From assembly GCA_949752795.1 (NCBI GenBank), contig OX457075.1, forward strand, positions 2,976,001 to 3,040,000: 64,000 nucleotides of DNA, written 5' to 3'. The notes beneath the pieces were generated by a model. It did no database searches. It saw only the letters and a program-made list of their open reading frames with translations, and was not told the DNA's origin. Numbering within the stretch: position 1 is the first letter of the stretch; each line of letters starts with the position of its first letter. A program made the position numbers and the translations under genes. Origin of the DNA: Hyperoodon ampullatus. Its lineage: Eukaryota > Chordata > Mammalia > Artiodactyla > Ziphiidae. This document shows, piece by piece, positions 1 through 14,751 of the stretch.

Positions 1-2316
1 TTGTTTTGGAAAATCCCTGAATAAAAATACAGTGCAAACCCACAGCCAACATCATTCTCAATGGTGAAAAACTGAAACCATTTCCACTAAGATCAGGAAC
101 AAGACAAAGTTGCCAACTCTCACCGCTATTATTCAACATAGTTTTGGAAGTTTTAGCCACAGCAATCAGAGAAGAAAAAGAAATAAAAGGAACCCAAATT
201 GGAAAAGAAAAAATAAAACTGTCACTGTTTGCAGATGACATGATATTATACATAGAGAATCCTAAAGATGCTACCAGAAAACTACTAGAGCTAATCAATG
301 AATTTGGTAAAGTAGCAGGATACAAAATTAATGCACAGAACTCTCTTGCATTCCTATACAGTAACTATGAAATATCTGAAAGAGAAATTAAGGAAACACT
401 CCCATTTACCGTTGCAACAAAAAGCATAAAATGCCTAGGAATAAACCTACCTAAGGAGACAAAAGACCTGTATGCAGAAAACTATAAGACACTGATGAAG
501 GAAATTAAAGATGATACAAACAGATGGAGAGATATACCATGTTCTTGATTTGGAAGAATCAACATTGTGAAAATGACTATACTACTCAAAGAAATCTACA
601 GATTCAATGCAATCCCTATCAAACTACAAATGGCATTTTTCACAGAACTAGAACAAAAAATTTCACAATTTATATGGAAACACAAAAGACCCCAAATAGC
701 TAAAGCAATCTTGAGAAAGGAAAATGGAGCTGGAGAAATCAGGCTTCCTGACTTCAGACTATACTACAAAGCTACAGTAATCAAGACAGTATGGTACTGG
801 CACAAAAACAGAAATATAGATAAATGGAACAGGATAGAAAGCCCAGAGATAAACCCATGCACATATGGTCACCTTATCTTTGATAAAGGAAGCAAGAATA
901 TACAATGGAGAAAAGATAGCCTTTTCAATAAGTGGTGCTGGGAAAACTGGACAGCTACAGTTGAAATTAGAATGAAATTAGAACACTCCCTAACACCATA
1001 CACAAAAATAAACTCCAAATGGATTAAAGACCTAAATGTAAGGCCAGACACTATAAAACTCTCAGAGGAAAACATAGGCAGAACACCCTATGACATAAAT
1101 CACAGCAAGATCCTTTTTGACCCACCTCCTAGAGTAATGGAAATAAAAACAAAAATAAACAAATGGGACCTAATGAAACTTAAAAGCTTTTGCACAGCAA
1201 AGGAAACCATAAACAAGACGAAAAGACAACCCTCAGAATGGGAGAAAATATTTGCAAATGAAGCAACTGACAGAGGATTAATCTCTAAAATATACAAGCA
1301 GCTCATGCAACTCCATATCAAAAAAGCAAACAACCCAATCCAAAAATGGGCAGAAGACCTAAATAGACATTTCTCCAAAGAAGGTATATGGATTGCCAAC
1401 AAACACATGAAAGGATGCTCAACATTAGTAATCATTAGAGAAATGCAAATTAAAACTGCAAAGAGGTATCACTCACACTGGTCAGAATGGCCATCATCAA
1501 AAAATCTACAAACAATAAATGCTAGAGAGAGTGTGGAGAAAAGGGAACCCTCTTTCACTGTTGGTGGGAATGTGAATTGATACAGCCATTATGGAAAACC
1601 ATATGGAGGTTCTTTAAAAAACTAAAAATAAAACTACCATATGACCCAGCAATCCCACTACTGGACATATACCCTGAGAAAACCATCATTCATAAAGAGT
1701 CATGTACCACAATGTTCATTGCAGTTCTATTTACAACAGCCAGGACATGGAAGCAACCTAAGTGTCCATCGACAGACGAATGGCTAAAGAAGATGTGGCA
1801 CACATATACAATGGAATATTACTCAGCCATAGAAAGAAACAAAATTGAGTTATTTGTAGTGAGGTGGATGGACCTAGAATCTGTCATACAGAGTGAAGTA
1901 AGTAAGAAAGTGAAAAACAAATACTGTATGCTAACACACATATATAGAATCTAAAAAAAAAAAGGTTCTGATGAACCTATGGGCAGGACAGGAATAAAGA
2001 TGCAGATGTAGAGAATGGACTTGAGGACATGGGGAGGGGGAAGGGTTAAGCTGGGATGAAGTGAGAGAGTGGCATGGACTTATATACACTACCAAACGTA
2101 AAACAGATAGCTAGTGGGAAGCAGCCGCATAGCACAGGGAGATCAGCTGAGTGTTCTGTGATCACCTAGAAGGGTGGGATAGGGAGGGTAGGAGGGAGAC
2201 ACAAGAGGGACGGGATATGGGATATATGTATACATATAGCTGATATACTTTGTTATACGGCAGAAACTCAAACAACATTGTAAAGCAATTATACTCCAAT
2301 AAAGATGTTAAAAGAA
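1..2316 (+). mobile_element. L1 retrotransposon, 3' part (ORF2 end and 3' UTR), inactive
   Basis: The first 1.95 kb encode the reverse transcriptase C-terminal half of L1 ORF2. [16 protein letters not shown] holds the FADD catalytic motif, and [20 protein letters not shown] and MEYYSAIERNKIELF are typical of the ORF2 tail. The frame is broken by a TGA at 546-548, where family members usually have Trp, and by a frameshift near 1,560-1,580, so no active protein is made. The 3' UTR (1955-2316) has the Cetartiodactyla L1 pattern, with AATAAA at 2300-2305 followed by an A-rich tail. The 5' end lies outside the window. It sits in sense orientation in an SH2D4A intron. Confidence 0.95.
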
Positions 2317-2604
2317 AAAAGAAAAATGCAGTGATATCACAGCAGAAACCCCCATCCCTTATATTCACTAATTATAAAATCATTTTCTCCTGGTTATTGC
2401 TATTATATGATTTTTACATATTCTGGTGTGGAGGAAGATGATATTTAAAATAACCAAGAGAAATCAAATATTGATTTAATGAAACACAACTGTCTAAAGC
2501 CTTTTCCTCCGAAATAAAAACTAAAAATCCTTTTCTGTTAGGAGAATGGAAAAATAAAAAACAAAGATCTCCTTTTGTGTGGGGTGAGTAGTTATCTTCG
2601 GGGC
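2275..2604. repeat. Local duplication, copy 1 (parent)
   Basis: This 330 bp segment matches 4539-4868 without any gap, with 11 differences by eye (about 97% identity). It comprises the last 40 bp of the L1 at 1-2316, with its AATAAA and A-rich tail, followed by about 290 bp of flanking non-L1 sequence. Because the L1 is continuous upstream here, this copy is the likely source. Confidence 0.93.
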
Positions 2605-4415
<1,811 letters not shown>

Positions 4416-4538
4416 TGACCTTGTTCTCGCAGAGCAGCTTTTCTCAGCTTTCTCAGGGAGCTGCAGTCTCACGACCAGAGGCCCACGCCATGGTGACTCC
4501 CAGCACGGGGTGGTTCATCACCCCGGATGGACACCACC

Positions 4539-4868
4539 ACATTGTAAAGCAATTATACTCCAATAAAGATGTTAAAAGAAAAAAGAAAAATGCAGTGATA
4601 TCACAGCAGAAACCCCCATCCCTTATGTTCACTCATTATAAAATTATTTTCTCCTGGTTATTGCTATTATATGATTTTTTCATATTCTGGTGTGGAGGAA
4701 GATGATATTTAAAATAACCAAGAGAAATCAAATACTGATTTAATGAAACACAACTGTCTAAAGCCTTTTCCTCTGAAATAAAAACTAAAAATCCTTCTCT
4801 GTTAGGAGTATGGAAAAATAAAAAACAAAGATCTCCTTTTGTGTGGGGTCAGTAGTCATCTTCAGGGC
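4539..4868. repeat. Local duplication, copy 2 (derived)
   Basis: This is the same 330 bp as 2275-2604, in direct orientation, 2,264 bp downstream. It begins in the middle of an L1 3' UTR with no L1 before it and ends without a poly(A) tract. It therefore looks like a DNA-level copy and not an L1 3' transduction. It begins 224 bp after the SH2D4A exon end at 4314. Confidence 0.93.
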
Positions 4869-4959
4869 GGAGGGAAGGCAGGCCCCTTGGGACCCCCCCA
4901 GATGTCAGCGCTGTCATCCGCCCCCCACCCAGGGAGGGGCCGGTGTGGCCTCTGTGCGC

Positions 4960-5085
4960 GGTCGGAAGGTCACGGGCTGAGTGACCTTGAGCAGATCATT
5001 GTTCTCCGCAGCGACTCCGTTTATCTGAGCCTCACTTTCCTCATCTGTTAAGTGAAGGGGTGGGACTTTGTGATCTTGAACTTAA
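4960..5085 (+). repeat. MIR SINE remnant
   Basis: The text around GAGTGACCTTGAGCAGATCA and CTCACTTTCCTCATCTGTTA matches the MIR core (gtgaccttgggcaagtca ... cagtttcctcatctgtaa). It is old and diverged. Confidence 0.7.
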
Positions 5086-5332
5086 AAGTTGACCCGTGCG
5101 GTTAAGGCTGTGAAGTGGGTCTGTTGGGGGCTGAGCAGAGGTCAGCTCTTAAAGCATGTCTTCATTCGACCCTCGAAGCTAGGCTCATCCAAGCCGTCTG
5201 TTTACCCAGCGCCCGCCTCACCGACCTCTCCGTTTCTTGAACTTCAAGAGAAGGAGGTGGCTTCCTGCCTCGATTGGCTTCCACGAGGTCTGTGGTTGGG
5301 TTGGACTCACTGGTCCCGTGGACAACAAAACC

Positions 5333-5455
5333 TTTTTTTTTTTTTTGGCCGCACGGTGCGGCACGCCGGATCTTAGTTCCCCGACCAGGGATTGAACCCC
5401 TTGCCCCTGCAGTGGAAGCGCGGAGGGTTAACCACTGGACCGCCAGGGAAGTCCC
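5333..5455 (-). mobile_element. Short tRNA-derived CHR-type SINE
   Basis: A T-tract at 5333-5346 (poly(A) on the minus strand) is followed by GGCCGCAC..., and the element ends in CACTGGACCGCCAGGGAAGTCC, the tRNA-like head in reverse. At about 110 bp it is much shorter than the other SINEs here. The flanking direct repeat is unclear. Confidence 0.85.
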
Positions 5456-7196
5456 AACAACAGCTTTAAGACAGAGATCACGTCCTCTCATGGAGCACAC
5501 TTGTCCTAACGGGTATCTCGGTTTGAGTTATGTTTAAGGCTACTCTCTTTTCTGTAGGATCGTCTCACACATAAATAAAGCCACAAAAACAAGCTCCCAA
5601 ACACACAGCATGGCAAACTCCTCTAAAAAGAACCATGTTATCTGCGATAGGCTCATTGCCAAAGGGCTGCCTTTCCAGGTACAGCACAGCAGCCTAGTTT
5701 TCCTGGAAAGTGCATGTTCTTTGGCGATTTAGGTTTTGTAATTGTCCATCCCCAGAGGAGCCCCCCAGCCCAGCCCTCCCAGGACCAGGTCCTTCCTTTT
5801 CATTCTGCTCTGAAGACACTGGGGGAAAAAGTGACAACAGTGTCAAAAGATGAATAGAAAGAACATGGTCAGTGACCCGTCTGTCATGGTCAACTCCGCT
5901 GCCCCACATTGCCTGTTTTTTTTTCCTTTTTAAGATAAGCGGAAATCAGCCACTTTGTAGCTTCTATGTCACTGGACAGAAGATGCTGTCATCCCTGATT
6001 GAAAGGGTGGTAGCTTTTTTAACAGCAGGGAGTGAGAAATTCAAAGTGTTGGTGTTATTAAAAATCCTGATACTTCAATGGGCAGATCTGTCTGAAACAG
6101 TTGCTACGAGCTAGGAAGACACAGTCGGACTAAAAATCTAGTTGAAGCTTTGGTTAAAAAATAAGACTCTTGAGTTTTACGTATAATTTATTAATTGTTA
6201 TTGAGTTATTTTCATTTATACAAACATTTATCATAGTTATAAGCAAAGCAAATAATATGATACAATATAATAAGGTAATAATAAATAAATACACAGCCAG
6301 GTAGTCAATGTAAATCATTATCTTCAGTTTTAAGAAGACAAAATTTCCCATTTCTATCACAAAGAGAAGATGGATCACATCTTATCTTTTTGAAATATAA
6401 TTGTTTATTTATCAGGAAGCCTGTTTTGAAACAGCGGCATGGAAGCTCTTCTTTATTGGTTTGCCATATTCCATTCATTGTCATGCACTCCATTAATCAC
6501 CCTTCCTAAATTACTGTTTTGGCCACCTAATCTTCCACCCCACAGAAGTTTCTGTTTCACCCCTTTCTCTTAATTAGCTTTGGGTAAGGCTGGGGCTGGG
6601 TAGGAGGACACCAGGGAACTGAGGGCTGCTGGGCCTCTGGCTTGTGGGGTGGGTGGAAGCTGCACACTGTTGGTGAGACAGGAACCCAGGAGGATGCGGG
6701 GACTTAGGGGAGGGGGACAGTGCACTCGTTTGGGATATGATGAGTTTGAATGTTCTTTGGGGCTGTTGTGTGAAAGTATCCATTTGGCAATCAGATTAAT
6801 GGGTCAACCCTCGAGATAATAGATTGGATCGTTAGTCCATAATTAAAAGCATGGAGGGGATGAGACTTTCCAGGGGTGAGTTGGGAAGATGGTAAGAGAG
6901 GAAGACCAGGCACAGAACCTGAGGGAGTGCCAGCCACCACTCAGCGCGGTGGCAGAGAGGAGCAGAGACACCCCCATCTCTGTCCCAGGCTTGGTGGGTC
7001 CAAAACCTGCTGGGCAGGCCAGCCAGAGGGAGAATGGCCAGATTGTCGGCTCAGATCCAGAGGCTGTCCGCCCCCTGGCAGATTCTTTCTTGCTCAGGGA
7101 AGGTCAGTCTTTGTCCTGTGAAAGCTTTTAACTGATTAGATGAGGCCCACCCACATTATGGAGGATTTTCTCTCCTCATTTAAACATGATTTTTCT

Positions 7197-7545
7197 TTTC
7201 TTTTTCTTTCTTTCTTTCTTTTTTTCTTTTTTTGGCTGTACTGGGTCTTCATTGCTGCACATGAGTTTTCTCTAGTTGCGGGGGCTACTCTGTTGCGGTG
7301 CATGGGCTTCTAATTGCAGCAGCTTGTCTTGTTGTGGAACACGGGCTCTAGGCACGTGGGCTTCAGTAGTTGTGGCTCACGGGCTCAGTAGTTGCTGCTC
7401 ACAGCTCTAGAGTTCAGACTCCGTAGTTGTGGTACATGGGCTTAGTTGCCCCGTGGCATGTGGGATCTTCCCGGACCGGGGATCAAACCCATGTCCCCTG
7501 CATTGGCAGGCGGATTCTTAACCACTGGACCACCAGGGAAGTCCC
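7197..7545 (-). mobile_element. Long CHR-type SINE (CHR-2-like)
   Basis: This is a full-length long-form SINE in reverse: a CTTT-rich tail, then GTTGTGG...CACGGGCT repeats, then the tRNA-like head ending ACCAGGGAAGTCC. A 16 bp target-site duplication, taaacatgatttttct, lies at 7181-7196 and 7546-7561. Confidence 0.93.
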
Positions 7546-7724
7546 TAAACATGATTTTTCTAATTATGAAATATTTTAAACAAGAACAGTACAGAGGGAA
7601 ATATATCTTGTGCCAGTGATGAAACATGTTATAGCTACTCTCCAGATAACAGTGAATGTTAAAAACCATATTTACTTCACATCTGTTTTTATTAAGAAAT
7701 AAATCCTGACAGAGAGAATTAAGG

Positions 7725-8631
7725 CTCCTTTTTTATTCCCTTTTTGATTCTTTCCTTCTCTCCTTCCCAATGGGTGAACCACTCTTCTGAAGCTGTCCTT
7801 TCCATCCATATTTTTATACTCTTATTATATATATGCATACCTGTGTATTTCTATAAAATATATTTAAAAAATATAAAACATAGGTATATGTATGTTTCTA
7901 TAAAACAGAATATTGTGTTTAGCATTTACATGGGTATCATGTTATAGACATTCTTCTGCAACGTGTGTTTTCTCTCAACTTTATGTTATCTGGGTTTTTC
8001 TTTGTTTATAAATGTAGACTGGCTCATTCATTTTACCTGTAGTGCAGTATTATATGATATATGTTATTTAAATATTTACAATACACACACTATAAAACAC
8101 AAAATGTTTTATTTGTGTTTAACGATGATATATGTTTTATTACGCACACATATCATTATTCATTCATCCCTTCTCCTACATTTGGTACATTTTTTTTGCT
8201 ATTGCAGAAGATGATGTGGTATACACCCTAAACATGTCTCATTGTAGACGTTCACGATAATTTCTTCAGGGTATACATCTAGAAGTGGAAATGCTGGGAG
8301 GCAGGGTATGTGCATCTTTAATTATATTAAATATTGCCAAATGCCTTCCAAAGTGATTATACAAAGTTATACTCCCACCAGCTCTACTTGAGAGTTTTTC
8401 TTCCTATATACTTGACATACGTGATATTGCCAGACTTCTTTGTTAATCTAACAGCTTGCGGTGGAACCACCTTATTTTAATTAGCATTGATTTGTTGTCC
8501 AGTTAGCCTTTTTTTATTAGTTTATAAAGAACTTATTTTTCCAATTCTTACATTAATTTCCATGAAAAGCCATATATTGACTTCTTTATTGGTTAAAAAC
8601 ATCAAATATTATTCACCATGATTTTTTAATG
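7725..8631 (-). mobile_element. Old L1 (L1M-type) fragment
   Basis: Diverged minus-strand L1 3' text is recognisable: GGGTATACATCTAGAAGTGG, AATGCTGGGAGGCAGGGTAT, TTCCAAAGTGATTATACAAA and ACTCCCACCAGCTCTACTTG. The left edge is approximate. Confidence 0.65.
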
Positions 8632-9450
8632 TATTTTTTAGCATCTTTATTGGTGTATAATTGCTTTATGTTGTTGTTAGTTGCTGCTGTATAACAAAGT
8701 GAATCAGCTATACATATACATATATCCCCATATCCCCTCCCTCTTGCATCTCCCACCCAGTCTCCCTATCCCACCCCTCTAGGTGGTCACAAAGCACGAG
8801 CTGATCTCCCTGTGCTATGCTGCTGCTTCCCACTAGCTATCTATTTTACATTTGGTAGTGTATATATGTCCATGCCACTCTGTCACTTTGTCACAGCTTA
8901 CCCTTCTCCCTCCCTATGTCCTCAAGCCATTCTCTACGTCTGAGTCTTTATTCCTGTCCTGCCCCTAGGTTCTTCATGACCTTCTTTTTTTTTCTTAGAT
9001 TCCATATATATGTGTTAGCATACGGTATTTGTTTTTCTCTTTCTGACTTACTTCACTCTGTAGGACAGACTCTAGGTCCATCCACCTCACTACAAATAAC
9101 TCAATTTCATTTCTTTTTATGGCTGAGTACTATTCCATTGTATATATGTGCCACATCTTCTTTATCCATTCATCTGTTGATGGACATTTAGGTTGCTTCC
9201 ATGTTCTCGCTATTGTAAATAGTGCTACAATGAACATTGTGGTACATGCCTCTTTTTGAATGATGGTTTTCTCAGGGTATATGTCCAGTAGTGGGATTGC
9301 TGGGTCATATGGTAGTTCTATTTTTACTTTTTTAAGGAACCTCCATACTGTTCTCCATAGTGGCTGTATCAATTCACATTCCCACCAACAGTGCAAGAGG
9401 GTTCGCTTTTCTCCACACCCTCTCTAGCATTTATTGTTTGTAGATTTTTT
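8632..9450 (-). mobile_element. Young L1, 3' end, 5'-truncated
   Basis: This minus-strand L1 3' UTR and ORF2 end is of the same subfamily type as 1-2316. The ORF2 end (minus, 9130-9396) reads [20 protein letters not shown], then [20 protein letters not shown] and MEYY. It is joined on the right to a CHR SINE at 9457. Confidence 0.92.
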
Positions 9451-9456
9451 AACTTC

Positions 9457-9663
9457 TTTTTTTTTTTTTTTGCGGTACGCGGGCCTCTCACTGTTGTGAC
9501 CCCTCATGTTGCGGAGCACAGGCTCCGGACGTGCAGGCTCAGCGGCCATGGCTCACAGGCCCAGCCACTCCGCGGCATGTGGGATCTTCCCGGACCGGGG
9601 CACGAACCCGTGTCCCCTGAATCAGCAGGCAGACTCTCAACCACTGCGCCACCAGGGAAGCCC
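9457..9663 (-). mobile_element. Short CHR-type SINE
   Basis: A T-tract at 9457-9471, then GCGGTACGCGGGCCTCTCAC, ending CCACTGCGCCACCAGGGAAG. No clean target-site duplication was found. The L1 stops at its left edge, suggesting a deletion or rearrangement at the junction. Confidence 0.9.
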
Positions 9664-10119
9664 CCTCCTTGAGTTTTTCAAATGATGCAATTGGGTCCTC
9701 ACCTGACGCTGCTGGCCACCGGGGTCAGGGCCTGCCTGCGCTCGGAGCCTCACACTTCCTGTCACTGACGCCCACGGCTCCGGGCTTGCGGTTTCCACTG
9801 TGGTCTTGGAGGGACCTCGGAGGCAAGAGAGAGGGCAGTGGGTGGGTCCCACCAAGGGGAGTGGCTCTGCTTGGGGGTTTACTTGGGATGCGTTTCTGGA
9901 AAGGGGCATTCTACTCTTTAGAGAAGTAGTTTTAAGTCCACGCTTTTGTTCTGAGACTTTCTTTGTCGTCACGTGCCTTGTGTCCTGGACTTCTGCCGCC
10001 ACAGCCAGAGCAGGCTAGACGCTGCTAGACGCTACGTCTTGAGCCGGTGCGGGTAGGCGAGCATGCGCACTGGCGACAAGCGCATCTCTGGCCGCCTGCG
10101 CTCAGCTCCCGGCCCCCCA

Positions 10120-10290
10120 CCAACCGGCTGTGTGGCCTCAGCAAGTCGAACGACTACTGCACTTGACTCTTATCAGTCTGATGCAGATAACGACACGACC
10201 TGCCTCCCAGGGCTGGTCTGAACAAGGTAAAATACATGAAGTACTCAGAACTGTGTGTGACGCATACTCAGGCCTGGTTAGGAAGTGTTA
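10120..10290 (+). repeat. MIR SINE remnant
   Basis: GGCTGTGTGGCCTCAGCAAG is followed by a GATGCAGATAACGAC and AAAATACATGAAGTACTCAG pattern, matching a diverged MIR. Confidence 0.65.
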
Positions 10291-10744
10291 GCCATTAAGG
10301 TGATGAAGTGAGAACAAACGATGTATTTTAACCTTTGAATTATTAAGGAAACGTTATGAATAATATTTGAAGAGCTCTGACCGTTTACCCTCATCCCTAA
10401 GGTGCCTGAGACGTCCAGGGTGACTGTCAGCATCACGGTGCGTCTCCTACACAGAGGGCCAGGGCAGGACCCAGAGCCTCTCTGAACGCGCTTCCTTTAC
10501 ATACTGCAGGGTCAGAGAGTGTAAAGCAGGAAGGAGCTCTCTCCCAAGTTTAAGACTCCCCGGGCATAATGTGTACACTCGCAGTCTGCAGGGCTCTGCC
10601 TGGAAGAACCGACGTGCCCGCCGGGGACAGGTGTTCCGGATGGGTGTGTGTGATCCTGGCCTCGCGTCAGGCACCTGGTCCAGCCAGCACTGCGGGCCCA
10701 CCCGAGAGACCTTACGCGTGTCAGGAACTCTGCAACACGGGCCT

Positions 10745-10875
10745 TCCCCTTTGTCCTTGAAAGGCAGTGGCAGTGCCTCTTCCTCAGGCCACTGTGAGGA
10801 TTAAATGAGGGAATGCACCCCTGGAGGAGTGCCAGGCAGACATAAAGAACCCTCAGTGCTGTTGTTATTGGGTTA
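10745..10875 (+). repeat. MIR SINE remnant (3' half)
   Basis: GTGAGGATTAAATGAGGGAA and TGCCAGGCAGACATAAAGAA match the MIR 3' half (gtgaggattaaatgag ... tgcctggcacatagtagg). Confidence 0.65.
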
Positions 10876-11552
10876 TCTTTCGTCTGGTTATCACACACAG
10901 CTTTTCCAGACACTGGAAGCAGGTCACACAGATGTACATGTATCAGCAGAGTTAGACCTGGTGGTGCCTTGGAGAAACATGAGTGCACCCCTTGTCCCCG
11001 TGGTAACAGTTCTCAGACCAGAGGCGGTGGTTGCTAGAAGTGTCCTAGAGAAAGAAGTAAGACAAAGTTATTCGTTAGACCTTTTCTGGGCATCCTGAGT
11101 AGCAGGTGCTGAGGCTGTGAAGATAACTAAGGAGTGGTAGCTGCCCTCTCACTGCTCACGAGGTGGAACAGGGAGACACAGCAGAATGTGCCGTGGTCCC
11201 CTCAAAGCTGTGGACGGCGCTTGCCCAGGTGGAGGTTGGGCCAGGTGAGCCCTTGGAGAGGCTGAGAGAGTGCTCAGCGGGCCTGGAGGACCCTGAGCCT
11301 CAAACTGCTCAGGGAGAGATGAGAACGCTTTGTGCTGTTGGGCTGAATCTTGGAGAATACGGAGGAAGGACCGGCAAAGGGCATCCCTCCTTCTGTAGGG
11401 GAGTCGCTGTCACTTGGCTTTCCAGTGAGGGTCCTGCGGGGGGTTCTGAGTTGTTTCAGGTCTCCTGGGGTCCATTTACCGTCTCCTGTGCAAAAACAAT
11501 TTTCCTGGGCCTGGCCTGGAGCGCTAAACCTACACTCACAGGGGTTTAGGGC

Positions 11553-11722
11553 TGTGCTCCCCGATATGGAGCCACTAGCCATGCCTGGCTCTTTACATCA
11601 AAATTAATTAAAATTAAAAATTGAGTCCCTCAGTCGCATGTCAGGTGCTCAGTAGCCACACACGACCGGCACAGACAACATTTCCATTGTCACAGAAAAT
11701 TCTGTTGAATAGGACTGTTCTT
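11553..11722 (-). mobile_element. hAT-type MITE (MER3-like)
   Basis: The element has terminal inverted repeats close to CTGTGCTCCCCGATATGG and TTGAATAGGACTG, and an internal ATTAATTAAAATTAAAAATTG / CTCAGTAGCCACACACG core. This is the pattern of a small eutherian hAT-Charlie element. The family name is my best guess. Confidence 0.6.
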
Positions 11723-13734
11723 GGGGGCGCCGGGCGTCACGCAGACGACCGGGACAAGAGGGACCTTTTCTCTCCGCTCCCCTCCAAGCTGGGGGTCCAG
11801 GCTCTCGGGAGCTTAGCCCCTTCCCCCTGGCGCAATGGCCTCTGCTGTCCCCCGGGCCACCGCCATTCTGACCCACCCAGCCTGGATTCAGCTCCAAAAT
11901 AGACCGCTGGGTGAAGAGCTGGTTCATTTCAAAAAACCGGTGATGCAGAAGGAAGCTTTTATGTATCTGTTTCCACTAGTGCGGAGATCCTTTTATGCTC
12001 TCAGACAGGTTTGGTTCTTGTGTGAGGGAGGTGGCCTGGAGGTGTCACAGCCTCAGGGACTGAGGAAGGCCACTCACTGCTCTAGAATTAATTTCTTAGA
12101 GTCGTGCACGGGGCACGAGTCCGTGGTGATTAATATCTGATGCTGGACTTGGCATTGCATTCAAGAGCTCCCTTTACGGGCAGACCAAGCTCCCCGCTTG
12201 GCAGTGACCTCAGTCAGGCCTCCCTGAAGGCACCCGCTGCCCTTGATGGAATCGTGAGAAATTGTCCATCGACCTGTATCACAGGTGCACCAAGAGAGCA
12301 TGCCCTTCAGGCACGGTGACCCTGTTGTAAAGCAAAAAGAACAAAGCCTGGTCCCCGTGGCATCCGCCTTCTGCACCTGCCGTGGGTACCACCGAGAGGA
12401 AGGAGGCCCCATTAGGACCGAGTTCTGGTGTCTCTGGAGATGAGACAGCACCAGGACTTGTGTGTAATGAGGAATAGTTACAGACTGGGAGGCTCTCGGG
12501 TGGTTTGATTTACAGCTACTATATGACCTGATTTTAGGAGGAATTTGCCTTATTCTGATTATAATTTTCCAGAATAGCTTTCATTTTAGGAATCCAAATC
12601 CATCTTGAGGAAATCCAGACATTATACATCTGTTGAAGTAATCTGGAATCTCAGAGTCAGCCTGTCAGTAAGCCGGGGAGGGGAGAGAAATCTTTTCAGA
12701 ATGAGCCCCTCAGCTCGATTCTGAAGTCAGTGGAAAATACCCCTGGTTTCAGAGACAGACCTAGAGTCTTCAAACCTTGGTCTCCTGCAGGCCCCGGGCA
12801 GGCTGGTCACCTGTGGCCTTGGTTCAGCCTCCGGTTGCCCTCTGTGGGACCGGGTGTGTGCAGAAGGTAAAACAGGCAGACAGAAGCGGTCGTAGCTGGG
12901 GGAGCTCACCTGGGCGGCACTTGGGCACCTGACGCGGACACCCAGCAGCTGACCCAGGGGGCTCCTCGGGGTCACGGTGCCTGCCGTGTCCAGTGGCTCA
13001 GTCTTGCTGGGGAAGGGCAGGAAGGTGACTGGACAGGACGGAGAAGGTGCCCCGTGGGGCAGGGACACAGCAGAGCTCGGGCCAGAGGAGAGGCGGCAGG
13101 CTCATTTCCTGTCCAGCGCCCGGACTCCCACCCCCATCCTGCTGTCGCCCTGGGGCTGAGCCTCACGCACCGGGACGTGCAGGTGCGGGCCCTGCAGGGG
13201 GACGGGGCAGGAGGCGGGCCGGTCGGCTGGTCTCGGCGGGGGGAGAACAGCGGCTTTCCAATCCTCCCTTTATTAAAGGTCTGCTTACAAAAGAGAACAT
13301 AGAAGCAGTGTTATTTTAGGCTTCACCCTGGATAATTAGGTTTCATTCTCAATTAACTTTACCACCTTTAGTCTTGTTAGACTAAAGGGCTGTGATAATC
13401 CATTGCCTTTTCACCAGGAGGTTTTCTGGGGTTTCCTGATAACGGTACTGAGGACCAGCACGGGAGAAGGCAGGGGGTCCCATCTGCTGACGTGGGAAAG
13501 GGCGCAGAGAACGCTGCTCCCCAGGTCAGAGGTCAGCGTCGCTCACCACCCTCACCACCCTGCCAAGGCGTGTCTGTGCACTTTCTGGCTGTCTCTGAAG
13601 AATTACACTAGGCATGAGAAGGGAAACCGGGAATACGAGTCAAACGTCCTGAGTGTGGACTCACTGGGGAAAAGGCCGGTCTGAATCAGTGTGAATTCAC
13701 GAGGCATCCAAACTATACACAGGAATACATAGGT

Positions 13735-13840
13735 GTATAAAACTCATGTGTATATATATGCAGGGTTTCATTCTTTTGAATGTATGTGAAAGCATAACTA
13801 TTAATAGATAAGCATATATATACACATGTACATGCCTATA
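13735..13840. repeat. AT/TATG-rich low-complexity tract
   Basis: GTGTATATATATGC and ATATATATACACATGTACATG runs form a loose purine-pyrimidine alternating tract. Confidence 0.55.
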
Positions 13841-13934
13841 CCTATGTATCTACCTTCATTCCTGTAAATGAAGCATCATTTAGGAGTAGCCACAGCCGAG
13901 GGCACTGGGTAGGCCTGGGCCCCTCCTGGTTCTG

Positions 13935-14156
13935 TCACTAACTTGTTGACACCCGACCGGGGTGTCCATCTTTGGCACCGACGTCATTTGGGGCTGGATC
14001 ACTCTTTGTAGTGAGGCGGTTCTGTTCGCGGTGGGAGGCTTAGCATCATCCCTGCCTCAACGCACTGGAGGAAAGTAGCCCCCCATCCAGGACAACCAAA
14101 AATGTCTCAAGACATTTCCAGACGTTGCCCTGGGTGAGAACTGCTGTTCCAGATCA
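13935..14156 (-). mobile_element. MER20-type hAT element
   Basis: GTCATTTGGGGCTGGATCAC, GCTTAGCATCATCCCTG and AATGTCTCAAGACATTTCCAG, ending GGTGAGAACTGC, fit the MER20 consensus in reverse. MER20 is an ancient eutherian DNA transposon. Confidence 0.7.
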
Positions 14157-14530
14157 AGCAGGATCATTCCCAGGCCATAGAGTCCCCATCAGTCAACTGG
14201 GGAGAGATCACCCTCCCAGGACGACCGTCAAGGGTCCGACCACACTCAGAAGCCACCTGACGCCTGTGCTGTTGTCAGTGGGTGTGCGAGTGGAAATGTG
14301 TTCTGAGGGGTAAACGTCTCAGCTCTCGTTTATACTATCCATTTGCTTATGTAACCTACCCCGGCCCAGTTACCAAATACCAGATGACGAATGATACTAT
14401 ACCGTATTCCTAAGAAGTCCAAACTGGACTTAAACTTGCTCAGGTTTTTACTAGCTTTATCCACACGGCTGCATTTAACAGAGGGGAGTTTTGGAAATGA
14501 TTTGGCTGAAACACCTCTTCTTTCCCACAG

Positions 14531-14751
14531 GAATTCTCACCGTACAGAGAGCGAATGAGCTTCTGAGCACGTGCGTGCCAGGCAGCTTCCTGATCCGGGT
14601 CAGCGAGAGAATCAAGGGCTACGTCCTGTCCTATCTGTCCAAGGACGGCTGCAAACACTTCGTCATAGATGCCTCCACGGACTCGTACAGCTTCCTGGGT
14701 GCGGACCAGCTGCAGCATGCCAGCCTGGCTGAGCTGGTGGAGTACCACAAG
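14531..14751 (+). CDS. SH2D4A: SH2D4A coding exon (core of the SH2 domain)
   Basis: This exon encodes 73 codons after completing a split glycine, and holds most of the SH2 domain. SFLIRVSERIKGY contains the FLVRES-type motif; the arginine of FLIRVS is the invariant residue that contacts the phosphate of phosphotyrosine in SH2 domains. CKHFVIDAS and YSFLG follow as later strands, and LAELVEYHK is the C-terminal helix. The acceptor is a pyrimidine-rich TTCCCACAG at 14522-14530 and the donor is AAG/GTGAAG at 14751. If the intron were retained, translation would run 19 residues further and stop at 14806-14808, losing the conserved tail encoded by the last exon. All residues expected for a functional SH2 fold appear intact and there is no frameshift. 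Confidence 0.95.

Noticed and set aside
12900..13260. Possible CpG-island promoter in the SH2D4A intron
   Set aside because: GC-rich, but CpG density looks moderate and there is no TATA, initiator context or coding exon to support a promoter.
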